From Bin87 sp965116565 (GTDB lineage Bacteria > Chloroflexota > Dehalococcoidia > Lucifugimonadales > UBA3495): DNA of 64,000 nt. The stretch is taken from positions 1,488,001-1,552,000 of the forward strand of contig OZ220699.1 in NCBI GenBank assembly GCA_965116565.1. Direction: 5' to 3'. A model generated the notes under the pieces. The model worked only from the letters and a program-made list of their open reading frames with translations, was not told the DNA's origin and did no database searches. Of this stretch, positions 42,582 to 52,400 are shown in pieces. A program made the position numbers and the translations under genes. Position 1 is the first letter of the stretch; every line of letters starts with the position of its first letter.

Positions 42582-42620
42582 CGAGGCATCGCCCCGGTCA
42601 AGACCACGGCCGATGCCTCG
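42582..42620 (-). terminator. nested hairpin after ilvD
   Basis: A perfect 10-base-pair stem, CGAGGCATCG with CGATGCCTCG. The 19-base loop contains a smaller GGTC-AA-GACC stem. It lies 35 bases beyond the ilvD stop on the minus strand. There is no T-run, so the terminator call is tentative; RNA stabilisation is an alternative. Confidence 0.5.
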
Positions 42621-42655
42621 TGCTGGACGGTTGGGTTTGAGATCGTGAGGACCGG

Positions 42656-44350
<1,695 letters not shown>

Positions 44351-44406
44351 AAGGTCCTCCTCAGCTGGCGGGTCAAAGCGCCCGCCCAAAACGATAGCGT
44401 CACCCG

Positions 44407-44435
44407 ATTATAGATTGGGCCCATTGGGGCGGCAA
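44407..44435 (-). promoter_or_regulatory. ilvD promoter
   Basis: Minus-strand TTGCCG (44435-44430), a 17-base spacer and TATAAT (44412-44407). The roughly 50-base leader contains a GGCGGG/CCCGCC hairpin (44367-44386) ending just before the Shine-Dalgarno AGGAGG, which could affect ribosome loading. Confidence 0.7.
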
Positions 44436-44450
44436 CCGGGCATCGGCGAA

Positions 44451-45101
44451 TCAGTGTCCATCGACGGCAGGCGGTTGGCCGCCCGGCGGGAGCAGTTTGT
44501 ATTCAAGCACCGAGTTTGACCGGCGCAACTCCAGCACTCCCTGTTGGTTTACCGCGTGGGAGGATTCCCTGGTTATCATGGGAGCGTCGGTCACTATTTC
44601 CAGCCGCTCCACTCCAGATTCGGTGTTCCATTCGTATATCTGGCTGTCCCAACCTTGCAATTTGCCGGGTCCCCGGTATTCCGCCCCCGCGCGTTCGGCA
44701 AAGGCCGCAAGGTTCCAAGCGTGGTCCAACCAACCCGTCAAAGTTTGATGGCGGTACGTCGCAGTCATATCCATCGTTTCCGGACCATCCGGGTAATGCA
44801 GGGTTGACACCGCCGTAGTAACGGTTCCCTCAGGGTTGCCGCCCAACCAGATTTCGGTCTCGAAACGTTCAGGGAGATTGCCAGACGGCTCGCTTTGGTA
44901 CTGCTCACTCTTGACCCACAACAATCTTCCGTTCGCAATGCCATCCCGCAAGATTCTTTGATGTACCTCGGCATTGTACGAGATGAGGTCAGCCACGGTG
45001 ATGGTTGACTGGTTGGAGCAGGCCAGAGTTGCGGCCACACACAAACCGGCCACCGCCATTGCCCACGCTGACCGGTACTTCAGCGGGGTCTGGAGTCTCA
45101 C
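44451..45101 (-). CDS. hypothetical lipoprotein (LolA/outer-membrane-carrier-like)
   Basis: A 216-residue exported lipoprotein: a signal sequence with lipobox ATLAC (Cys28), then a domain of antiparallel strands (SEQYQSEPSGNLPERFETEIW, TATYRHQTLTGWLDHAW, QIYEWNTESGVERLEIV). The strand pattern is reminiscent of LolA/LppX-like lipid-binding half-barrels, but I cannot assign the family. The ATG overlaps the stop of the upstream dehydrogenase by 4 bases (ATGA), so the two are coupled. Confidence 0.65.
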   Translation of the reverse strand: MRLQTPLKYRSAWAMAVAGLCVAATLACSNQSTITVADLISYNAEVHQRILRDGIANGRLLWVKSEQYQSEPSGNLPERFETEIWLGGNPEGTVTTAVSTLHYPDGPETMDMTATYRHQTLTGWLDHAWNLAAFAERAGAEYRGPGKLQGWDSQIYEWNTESGVERLEIVTDAPMITRESSHAVNQQGVLELRRSNSVLEYKLLPPGGQPPAVDGH

Positions 45102-46117
45102 AGTTCGACGACCATCTGGAGTTCGCCGGTGGGATGGCAGAGGGCCTCGAACGCGCCCTGAATGCCCTCAAGGGGCACGAAATTGGTTCCCGACAGCATG
45201 TGTTCCACGGATACTCTGCCGGTACGCATCAGGTCGAGGGCGATGCGCCAATCCTCCGGGAGGGTGCCGAATGAGGACTGCATCCGGACCTCGCGGGCCA
45301 TCCAGTTGGGAGGCACCACGGGGGTGGGTTCCCAGGCGATGGCGATCATCACGACCTGACCGCCACGGGCGCACAGGTCGAGACCCTGCTCCAGGGTGGA
45401 CGGGGCGGCGGCGCACTCGAAGACGACCTGAGGGCCAGTACCGCCAGTGAGTTCCACGACCCTGGCTTCGAAGTCGGACTCGGCGGGGTTGAGAACTGCG
45501 TCAGCCCCCAATCGCCGGGCTGCTTCGGCGCGGCCGGTGGCAGGCTCCGAAACGATGACGGTGGTGGCGCCGGCGGCGCGGGCGGTCTGCATGCATAGCA
45601 GCCCAATGGGACCGGCGCCGAGGACCAGGACGGAGTCGCCCAACTTGATGTCGGACAAACGGACGGCGTGGACGGTGACGGCGCAGGGTTCGCACAGGGC
45701 GGCCTGCTCGTCGGTGACGTCGTCGGGTACCGGGGTGGGTTCCCATTCGTCGAGCAGGACGAACTCGGCGTAGCCACGGGGCCGCGGGTTTTGCTGGAAC
45801 CCCATGGTGCGGTAGTTGAAGCGGGGGTGTGTACGGGTCGCCGAGCCTCCACCAGGTGGAGGGTGACCGCCGCCACCGACGACGCGATCACCGACACGCC
45901 AACGGCTGACGTCCGGCCCGACATCGACGATGGTTCCGGTGTATTCGTGACCCATGACCGCGCCGGGCTGGGCGAGGTCGTACATGAAGGCGTGGACGTC
46001 GGTGCCGCAGATGGCCGAATACTTCACGCGCATCACGACCTGATTGGCACCGGGCGTGGGGTCTGGCAACTCCTCGACCTGCAATACCTGCTCACCCTTG
46101 TAAACGGCAGCGCGCAT
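45098..46117 (-). CDS. zinc-type alcohol dehydrogenase family protein without the structural zinc lobe
   Basis: A 339-residue MDR-family dehydrogenase (threonine/sorbitol dehydrogenase-like). The catalytic Cys is in SAICGTDVHAF, then GHEYTG, and the Rossmann motif is LGAGPIGLL. The four-cysteine structural zinc loop is replaced by a Gly/Pro-rich stretch (GGGGHPPPGGGSAT). The start at 46117 has GAGGGA upstream. Followed by the lipoprotein with a 4-base overlap and preceded by the NCS2 permease. Confidence 0.87.
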   Translation of the reverse strand: MRAAVYKGEQVLQVEELPDPTPGANQVVMRVKYSAICGTDVHAFMYDLAQPGAVMGHEYTGTIVDVGPDVSRWRVGDRVVGGGGHPPPGGGSATRTHPRFNYRTMGFQQNPRPRGYAEFVLLDEWEPTPVPDDVTDEQAALCEPCAVTVHAVRLSDIKLGDSVLVLGAGPIGLLCMQTARAAGATTVIVSEPATGRAEAARRLGADAVLNPAESDFEARVVELTGGTGPQVVFECAAAPSTLEQGLDLCARGGQVVMIAIAWEPTPVVPPNWMAREVRMQSSFGTLPEDWRIALDLMRTGRVSVEHMLSGTNFVPLEGIQGAFEALCHPTGELQMVVEL

Positions 46118-46225
46118 GGCGTCATCCCTCCTGTCCTGCGTGGTGGCGGAAGAATAGCACACGCGGGCCGGGCGAACGGGGAACGCGCGGGTGCCCCGGA
46201 TTTCAGTCATGACGTTTCGATGCGT

Positions 46226-47968
46226 CTATCGTCTGTTTTCGACCCCGACCTGGACCGTAATCACCTCGGTGTCCTGGTACTGCCGGTGGCTGACGGAAGT
46301 AGCCATGTGCCTCAGCACGCGCATGGGGGTATCGCCTGCCGACAGGATTCTCTCCACCTCCGGCGGCGAGTCGCCCAGCAACGCAAACTGGTCCTCCAGG
46401 TTCACGGCATCGCTGGGCGCGGTGATGAATTCCAGCTCCGCGCCGCGACCCGAACTGGCGGCGGAAATGCGGAGGCGTCGCGGTCGGCCGGGATCCTCAC
46501 GATCCAACAGCAGCAACAGTGTCTCCTCACCGACGGCCTGCAGACGGCTGGCGGTCCGCTCGTTCCATCCGTTGCGTATGGAGAACTGCTCAAGAAACCG
46601 GTTGATCAGTGGCAACTCATCGACGTTGAGGGGTACGCGAAGGCTGCGACGCCGAGGACCCATTGCCTCCGTCGCCAGGGTCAGCAGGATTACCGAGATT
46701 CCACCCGATGTGATTGCCTTCTGCAGAGTGGATTCCCACAATGCTCCAATGGGAAGGTCGACCAACTGGTACTGGAACGCGATGCCGATGGCGAGGGAGG
46801 TGCCCACGATCAAGCTTTTCGAGTAGTCGGGTTCCGCCTGGATGATGGATCTCATCCCCTCTACGAACATGGGTGCCAGCACGACGACCAGGTAAGCTGC
46901 CATCACCGGTACCGGGATGACCAGCAGCAGGGCCCACGCTTTGGGAAAGAAGGCCAGCGCGACGAGCATAACTCCGATGAGGATCCCAACTTCTCTGGAA
47001 GCGCATCCGGTCTGCTGCACGAACATGCTGCCCCTGGGGCTGGTCATGATGGGCATGGATCCGGCCAAGCCCGCCAACATGTTGCCTATGGTGTTTCCGA
47101 CCACTCCTCCCTGGACTGCGCGGAAGTCCACAGCACGGTTGCCAGGCAGCGAGACCCGGCGCGCGACGAAGGACAGCGAGTTCGTTTGGACCACCGTCAA
47201 TGCCGATATGAACAGAAAGGCGGGCGCAAGAGTCCAGAAAGCGGTACCAAATTGATACCCGGGGCCCGGCCAACCGGCCACTGGAATTCCGACCCACAGA
47301 GCTTGCCGCAATGCCTCCAGATTGAGAATTCCCAACGCGGCCGCCGCGATACATCCCAGGGCCAGACCGAACAACGGCCCCCAGACGCGCCAGAACCCGG
47401 GCTTTCTGAGCAGGAACGCCAGCGTGCTGGCCAAGGTGATCGCGGCGCACAACAGGCCGGCGGCATTCACGCGACCGACCGGGGCAGTGTCGATCTTTTC
47501 GAATACCACGGACACGATGGTAATCACCAGCAAGATGGAGATGGTTCCGGTGACCGTCGGTGTGAATATGCGTCGGAGCACAGACAGGCGCAGCGCGACT
47601 ACGAAACCGAACAACCCGGCGAAGAAGACCAGAGCCGCGAGCGTTTTGGGTCCGCCCTCTGCCAGGGCCAGCGCGCAAAACGGAATCGCCACCGCCGAAG
47701 GGACGGCGCTCAGATGGCATCCATTGCCCACGATCCCAACACGCATGGTCTGGAATACCGTCGTCAATCCAGTGGCCGCCAACGATATGAAGATCAGCCA
47801 GTCGGCCAAGGTCGGACTCCCGCCTGCGATCTGGACCGTGATCAGCGGGAAAAGCAATATCGGCGGTACGTTCAAAAGGGCGCCCTGAGCGCCCAGACCC
47901 AATGCCGTCAACAAAGGTGGCCTCTCGTCGAGGCCGTAACGGTGAGCATTGGGATTGGTTCGAGCCAT
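46226..47968 (-). CDS. NCS2 (xanthine/uracil) permease with C-terminal regulatory-like domain
   Basis: A 580-residue protein. Residues 1-440 form the NCS2 transporter fold: about 12 to 14 helices, MRVGIVGNGCHLSAVPSAVA in the first substrate region and QGGVVGNTIGNMLAGLAGSMP in the second. Residues 445-580 are soluble and resemble an anti-sigma/GHKL-type ATPase fold (FSIRNGWNERTASRLQAVGEE, then MRVLRHMATSVSHRQYQDTE). NCS2 proteins import nucleobases or urate with protons; the extra domain is unusual. It heads the permease / dehydrogenase / lipoprotein unit. Confidence 0.85.
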   Translation of the reverse strand: MARTNPNAHRYGLDERPPLLTALGLGAQGALLNVPPILLFPLITVQIAGGSPTLADWLIFISLAATGLTTVFQTMRVGIVGNGCHLSAVPSAVAIPFCALALAEGGPKTLAALVFFAGLFGFVVALRLSVLRRIFTPTVTGTISILLVITIVSVVFEKIDTAPVGRVNAAGLLCAAITLASTLAFLLRKPGFWRVWGPLFGLALGCIAAAALGILNLEALRQALWVGIPVAGWPGPGYQFGTAFWTLAPAFLFISALTVVQTNSLSFVARRVSLPGNRAVDFRAVQGGVVGNTIGNMLAGLAGSMPIMTSPRGSMFVQQTGCASREVGILIGVMLVALAFFPKAWALLLVIPVPVMAAYLVVVLAPMFVEGMRSIIQAEPDYSKSLIVGTSLAIGIAFQYQLVDLPIGALWESTLQKAITSGGISVILLTLATEAMGPRRRSLRVPLNVDELPLINRFLEQFSIRNGWNERTASRLQAVGEETLLLLLDREDPGRPRRLRISAASSGRGAELEFITAPSDAVNLEDQFALLGDSPPEVERILSAGDTPMRVLRHMATSVSHRQYQDTEVITVQVGVENRR

Positions 47969-48272
47969 CCTGATCTTCAGTTGAGTGGGAGCAAACAGGT
48001 CCGCCGGGGCAGGCGGGACCTGCAGCGAGGCATCCGCTCCAATCTAATCACGCTGCCAGCGGTGCGTGTCACCATGCGGGCGCTTCCAACCGGGCGCACA
48101 CCCCGCGCGGGGGGCTTTCGGTCCGCGCGAAGGTCAACAGGCCGCCGCAGGGGCCAAACTGCCGCCTCGATGGCGCGGGTCGATTTGCAGGTTCGGCCCA
48201 CGGTCGCGCCCTGGGCCGGCAACTCGCAGATGCCGCGGCAGAGAAGAGGAACCGTCAGAAATGACGAGGTGG
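47969..48272. other. 304-base spacer upstream of the NCS2 permease
   Basis: No convincing gene on either strand. On the minus strand a GTGACA (48072-48067) with GATTAG 17 bases downstream is a weak promoter candidate for the permease. The remainder is GC-rich with several short inverted repeats and no obvious terminator for the DUF1330 gene. Confidence 0.4.
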
Positions 48273-48563
48273 CTACGCGCCGGCGACCACCACCACGTTA
48301 CGGTGTCCGGTGCATCTGGCGCGCAGGTCGGCGAGGCCAGTGAATTCAGGAGAAGTCAGGAACTCTCTGGCGCGTTCTACGGTTTCGAACTCCATCATCA
48401 CCAGATGGGTCGGATTCCAACCGCCTTCGACCACGTCAATCTGACTACCTCGGACGACGTGCTTGCCGCCGAAGGAAGGGAGGAAAGCATCCACGCTGTC
48501 TCTGAACTGAGCGTGCAACTCCGCATCCGTTACCTCAACGTCTATGATCACAAATCCCGACAT
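48273..48563 (-). CDS. DUF1330 domain protein
   Basis: A 96-residue ferredoxin-like (dimeric alpha-beta barrel) protein: FVIIDVEVTDAELHAQF at the start, VRGSQIDVVEGGWNPTHLVM, then FETVERAREFLTSPEF. This is the DUF1330 layout; the family has no firm function and resembles EthD/antibiotic-monooxygenase folds. GGAGG lies upstream of the ATG. Downstream of dnaN on the same strand, with a 115-base gap. Confidence 0.82.
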   Translation of the reverse strand: MSGFVIIDVEVTDAELHAQFRDSVDAFLPSFGGKHVVRGSQIDVVEGGWNPTHLVMMEFETVERAREFLTSPEFTGLADLRARCTGHRNVVVVAGA

Positions 48564-48678
48564 GTAGAGCCTCCAGTTATATCTCGAAAGTATGAATCAT
48601 TTACTATCGCGTTTACATTACACTATTGTTGACCACGAGCAGGTGAGCCGGTCACGACAAGATTCGACTCTTCCGTCT

Positions 48679-49842
48679 TTACCACTGGACGTACATTGGC
48701 ATGACGACGTGGACGTAGTGTGCCGAGTCGGCGGGGCGGAATACGCCGGGGCTGGACGAGTTGGTGACCTCCAGGGCGACCTTGCCGCGGCCCAGGACGT
48801 TGACGATTTCCATGAGGTAGCGGACGTTGAAGGCGATCTTGGCGTCATCGCCGTCCATCTGGTCGATGTCCAGCTCGTCGAGGTTGTCGCCGACCTCCTC
48901 GGATCGGGCGGAGACTTTCAGATGGCCGCCCTCGCCGGACTCCTGCGGAGCCAATTCCAGGCGCACGATGTTGCTGCCATCGCGGGCGAACACGGCGGCG
49001 GACTGAGTGGCGCGCTTGAGATCGTCCAACTCCATGATGGCGCGTGTCTCGTAGCTCTCGGGGATCAGTTGCTCGTAGTTGGGGAAACTGCCCTGCAACA
49101 GTTGGGACACCACCTCAACATGTTCCAACTTGAACATGACCTGGCCCTTTTCCGGGGACAGGGTGACCTGGACCGGGGCGCTCTGCTCGGACGCGAGGCG
49201 CTGGATCTCGTTCATGGTGCGAGCAGGGACGATGACCTTGAGGGCCTCGGCGACCGGTTCCGCGAGTTGGCCCGTGTACACGGCGAGGCGGAAGCCGTCG
49301 GCGGCGGCCATGACGAGGCTGGATTCCTCGAGCTTGAGCTCGACGCCGGTGAGAACGGGCCGGGACTCGTCGGAGGCTGCGGAGAACGCGACGAGGCCGA
49401 TGCCTTGGCGCAGAACGGAGGGGTCGATGTTGGTGGCGAACCCGGAATCGACCTGGGGAATGGGAGGGAAATCGTCGGCCGATGCGCCGTTGATATGGGT
49501 GCGCGAACGACCGCAGGAGATGTGGAGGACGCTGCCCGCGCCGGCGTCGGGATCGTCAGGGTCGGGGCCCCGGAGGTCGAGGTCGACGCGGTCGCTAGGC
49601 AGGGAGTTCACCAGATCGGTAACGAGACGATGGGGGATGGTGATTGCCCCATCTTCCTCGATCATGGCGCCGATCCAGGTGGTGATAGCGATTTCCAGGT
49701 TGGTGGCCGAGAGGCGAAGCATTCCCTGATCGCTGCTGAGCATCACGTTCTGGGTGATGGGGAGCGTAGAGCGGGTGGCGACGGCGCGACCGACCACGCC
49801 CAATCCGCGGGCCAAATTTTCCTGGAGGCACGACAGTTTCAT
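48679..49842 (-). CDS. dnaN: DNA polymerase III beta subunit (sliding clamp)
   Basis: A 387-residue clamp protein of normal length, with three repeated clamp domains: MKLSCLQENLARGLGVVGRAV at the start, DFPPIPQVDSG at the end of domain 1, RPVLTGVELKLEESSLVMAAADGFRLAVY in domain 2, and the C-terminal pocket segment HYVHVVMPMYVQW. The dimeric ring tethers polymerase to DNA. ATG 49842 chosen over an upstream in-frame codon because it gives the standard N-terminus. dnaA, recF and gyrB are not adjacent. Confidence 0.95.
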   Translation of the reverse strand: MKLSCLQENLARGLGVVGRAVATRSTLPITQNVMLSSDQGMLRLSATNLEIAITTWIGAMIEEDGAITIPHRLVTDLVNSLPSDRVDLDLRGPDPDDPDAGAGSVLHISCGRSRTHINGASADDFPPIPQVDSGFATNIDPSVLRQGIGLVAFSAASDESRPVLTGVELKLEESSLVMAAADGFRLAVYTGQLAEPVAEALKVIVPARTMNEIQRLASEQSAPVQVTLSPEKGQVMFKLEHVEVVSQLLQGSFPNYEQLIPESYETRAIMELDDLKRATQSAAVFARDGSNIVRLELAPQESGEGGHLKVSARSEEVGDNLDELDIDQMDGDDAKIAFNVRYLMEIVNVLGRGKVALEVTNSSSPGVFRPADSAHYVHVVMPMYVQW

Positions 49843-49884
49843 ATCCGACTTTCCCGTAGGTATCACCTGAATCTATGTCAGCGG

Positions 49885-49893
49885 ATTATAGCA
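49885..49893 (-). promoter_or_regulatory. extended -10 promoter of dnaN
   Basis: Minus-strand TGCTATAAT, identical to the element in front of the AlaX gene at 51552. No good -35 hexamer. The transcript would start near 49878, about 36 bases before the ATG. Confidence 0.6.
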
Positions 49894-49980
49894 CGCAGGC
49901 GCATTTTGCTCGCCGTCAATGCGGCGGCCAGAAGGAGATGGGAAAGGGCACGGGGATGAGCGCGCCATACAGGCGGAGTC

Positions 49981-50012
49981 CCGGACGGCGCCGCCCTGGC
50001 AACGCCGTCCGG
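49981..50012 (-). terminator. perfect hairpin downstream of the HEPN-like gene
   Basis: CCGGACGGCG and CGCCGTCCGG pair over 10 bases around a 12-base loop, 25 bases after the stop codon at 50037. No T-run, so termination efficiency is uncertain. Confidence 0.5.
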
Positions 50013-50036
50013 AGACCGTTTGCGCTGGTGGGTCCG

Positions 50037-50762
50037 TCAGCAGGTGAGTTGGAGGGGGTTGGGCAACCTGATGCGGAAGGTCTTTTCCAGGGCGCGGCGC
50101 CACGGAGGTGAGAGGGTGATGCGGTTGGGGTCGCGCGGCTTGTTCCACAGGTCGGCGTGGCACTGACAGCGCCGGGGCGTGTCGCCGCTGGCGTACCAGC
50201 CGTGGGGGTCGGGGTAGGTGTCCAAGGGCGCCTGGTGCAGCCGGAATTTCTGCCTGATGTCCAGGTAGTTGGGCAGGCTGAGGATGTCCTGGATGCAGGT
50301 GAAATCGGGCGCCATCGGCAGGTCGGGCTTGCGCAGCCACAGCTTGTGGTGGACCACTTTCTTGGGATGGCCGGCGATGAGGGCTGAGGCATGGCTGATG
50401 AGTGAGGCGACCCGTCGGCGCATGCGTCGGAGTTGGGTTCCCAAGTTTGCGCTCACGCCAGTCCTCTCCCGCGATGGGATAAGAGCGGATGGCGTCTGCC
50501 GGGAGAGGGTGTGGGCCTGTCTGAGGGTTTTGAGGTGGGAGCGGCTGAGGTTATCGCGGGCGATGTTGGCGTGGAGGACGATCTCCAACTGGCGTTGGGA
50601 TTTGTGCTTCCAGCCCTGATGGACGGCCAATGCCGTGGTGATGTGGGTGGCGGCGCGGCGCAATGCCACGGCGACCTGAGTCGGGTCGTGGGTGGAGACG
50701 GCCCGGTCGGCGCGATGGAGGAACGCGTCGGCCCTGGCCTGGTGGTGGGAAATGGTTCCCAT
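50037..50762 (-). CDS. HEPN-like helical protein with unknown C-terminal domain
   Basis: A 241-residue protein. The N-terminal 80 residues are helical and resemble HEPN/PaREP1 domains (RADAFLHRADRAVSTHDP, VALRRAATHITTALAVHQGW) and contain R69-DNLSRS-H76, an Rx6H arrangement like the HEPN ribonuclease motif. Residues 87-107 are encoded by a CTCTCCCG/CGGGAGAG inverted repeat that looks like an extragenic element read in frame. The C-terminal half (Trp/Pro/His-rich, with CQCH) is unrecognised. AAGGAG precedes the ATG. Flanked by the dispersed repeat. Confidence 0.6.
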   Translation of the reverse strand: MGTISHHQARADAFLHRADRAVSTHDPTQVAVALRRAATHITTALAVHQGWKHKSQRQLEIVLHANIARDNLSRSHLKTLRQAHTLSRQTPSALIPSRERTGVSANLGTQLRRMRRRVASLISHASALIAGHPKKVVHHKLWLRKPDLPMAPDFTCIQDILSLPNYLDIRQKFRLHQAPLDTYPDPHGWYASGDTPRRCQCHADLWNKPRDPNRITLSPPWRRALEKTFRIRLPNPLQLTC

Positions 50763-50820
50763 TCGGATGACTCCTTGGAGCGGTGGGGACGTACGGGAGC
50801 AATGGTGGTGGTTGGGATTG

Positions 50821-51147
50821 TCCTCCGGTGTTGGTTGGGGTGTTGGTTGTGGTTTTCAGGGTCGGGGTGTTGGGAGGTTCAGGAGCGTCGGCGCTACGGC
50901 CAGAGAGCGTATTGATTGCGATATTGAGCCCTAGGGTCCCACGTGCTGACCGTTCCCCGGTCGCGCCGGTTTCCGGACAAGTCCGGAATGGCGGTTTGGG
51001 GGAGGGAAATGACCCCTCACGCAACCCGGTCGTGCATCCTTCGACAAGCGCAGGATGAGCGGGGGTTGTGTGCGACGCGCCGGAGGCGCATCTGACGACC
51101 CTCGTGGAGCGGTGGAGACACCCGCCGTACTGGTCTGGGCCATGCTG
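50821..51147 (-). repeat. dispersed extragenic repeat, right copy (inverted)
   Basis: Block A (51096-51147) and block B (50886-50950) are inverted copies of 4516-4567 and 4651-4713. The A-B interval is longer here. It contains a TTCCGGAC-AA-GTCCGGAA hairpin (50971-50988) and the core CATCCTTCGACAAGCGCAGG, whose ends are complementary (CATCCT/AGGATG). The G-rich end (50805-50880, runs of GG every few bases) corresponds to the A/C-rich tract of the left copy. Confidence 0.75.
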
Positions 51148-51551
51148 CGGAAAGGGACAGCCTCAGGCGCCAGCCAGCGATGCAAATGGAATCCGACTAT
51201 TGTTGACCGTTTTAGTTCCTGAACCTCTTGATGACCCCTGGATGGGAAATTTCCGGTCGGGCGATGGGCCGTGTACTTTGGCTTGCTGCCTGACGTGGAG
51301 TACAGTGTAGAGAACGGGCGTGCGCATGGGCAACGGGCGGGTGTCATGGGTTGGCATCGAATTTTTCACATCGATGGACAGGATTACAGGATGAGATTGC
51401 TTCGGTGGGTAGGGTGGAGGGCAGCGGATTCAGAAGCGTCGGATCTCCTGGATTTCCGCTCAAGGCAGGAATGACGGTCCTGGGGTCGGATGATCGCCGA
51501 GGAACTGAGCTATTCGGCGAGCAGGCTGGGGCGGATGTTGGGGATTGGCGT
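51148..51551. other. gene-free region between the repeat and the AlaX gene
   Basis: About 400 bases without a convincing gene. Short frames are present but lack ribosome sites. Scattered GATGG and GGATT words make it look like decayed extragenic repeat sequence. No DnaA-box cluster was seen. The transcription direction of the whole window flips here: minus to the left, plus to the right. Confidence 0.5.
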
Positions 51552-51560
51552 TGCTATAAT
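51552..51560 (+). promoter_or_regulatory. extended -10 promoter of the AlaX gene
   Basis: TGCTATAAT with no clear -35 box, 48 bases before the ATG at 51608. The predicted leader of about 40 bases contains GGAGA at 51596-51600. Confidence 0.6.
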
Positions 51561-51607
51561 GCCGGTGGCCGGTTGGAGAATTCCTGGCCGTGATCGGAGA
51601 TGCGGAC

Positions 51608-52336
51608 ATGACTGAGTTGCTGTTCCTGAATGACGCCTACGTGTCGGAATTTGACGCAGTGGTTACCGAGGTGAATGACGACGGCGGGTTGGCGCTGGAC
51701 CGCACCGCCTTCTACATCGGCGGCGGCGGACAGCCCTGCGACGTGGGAACGCTGACCGATACTGCTACCGGGGCTGAATACAAGGTGGTGAAAGTCGGAC
51801 GCGCCGGGGGCACCGTGGCGCACACCATCGACGGGGAAGCCGTGCCCGACGTGGGGACGGCTCTGCACGGCGCGATTGACTGGGAGCGGCGGTATCTCCT
51901 GATGCGGACTCACACGGCTCTACACATCCTGTGCGGCGTGGTGTGGCGGGACTATGGGGCGCTGGTGACGGGGGGCGATATGCGTCCCGGGGCGGCGCGC
52001 ATGGATTTTGAGCTTGAGAACATGTCCGCCGAGTTCGCGGAGGAAGTTGAGGCGCGCGTCAACGCGGAGGTCGAGGAGGGACGGGATATCGGCGTGGGTT
52101 TCATGGGTCGGGCGGACGCGGACGCGCATCCCGACCTGATCCGGACCAAGATAAACCTGCTGCCCGCCTCGATCGCGGAGGTGCGTACGATAGACATCGT
52201 GGGGCTGGACCTGCAGGCAGACGGGGGGACGCACGTGCACAACACGCGAGAGGTGGGCCGGATCAACGTGGTGGGCCACGAGAGCAAGGGCCGGATCAAC
52301 AAGAGGCTGAGGATCGCTCTGGCCGACGCCGGCTGA
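51608..52336 (+). CDS. alanyl-tRNA editing protein (AlaX type)
   Basis: A 242-residue stand-alone editing-domain protein. It has RTAFYIGGGGQPCDVGTL (threonyl/alanyl-tRNA synthetase second additional domain entry), the metal pair in MRTHTALHILCG, and the C-terminal GLDLQADGGTHVHNTREVG. AlaX proteins hydrolyse Ser-tRNA(Ala) or Gly-tRNA(Ala) in the cytoplasm. The AlaRS-type CGGTH motif is DGGTH here. ATG 51608 chosen for its GGAGA site; an in-frame GTG at 51590 is the alternative. Confidence 0.9.
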   Translation: MTELLFLNDAYVSEFDAVVTEVNDDGGLALDRTAFYIGGGGQPCDVGTLTDTATGAEYKVVKVGRAGGTVAHTIDGEAVPDVGTALHGAIDWERRYLLMRTHTALHILCGVVWRDYGALVTGGDMRPGAARMDFELENMSAEFAEEVEARVNAEVEEGRDIGVGFMGRADADAHPDLIRTKINLLPASIAEVRTIDIVGLDLQADGGTHVHNTREVGRINVVGHESKGRINKRLRIALADAG

Positions 52337-52400
52337 TGATGCTCGTTCATTGAGAGCGCGTCGAGAGCGCGTCCGAAGCCCGGGCAGTGGGGATCGTTTG

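Noticed and set aside
47977..48222. Arg-rich minus-strand frame upstream of the NCS2 permease
   Set aside because: No ribosome site, extreme Arg/Pro content and no domain-like pattern; treated as spacer.
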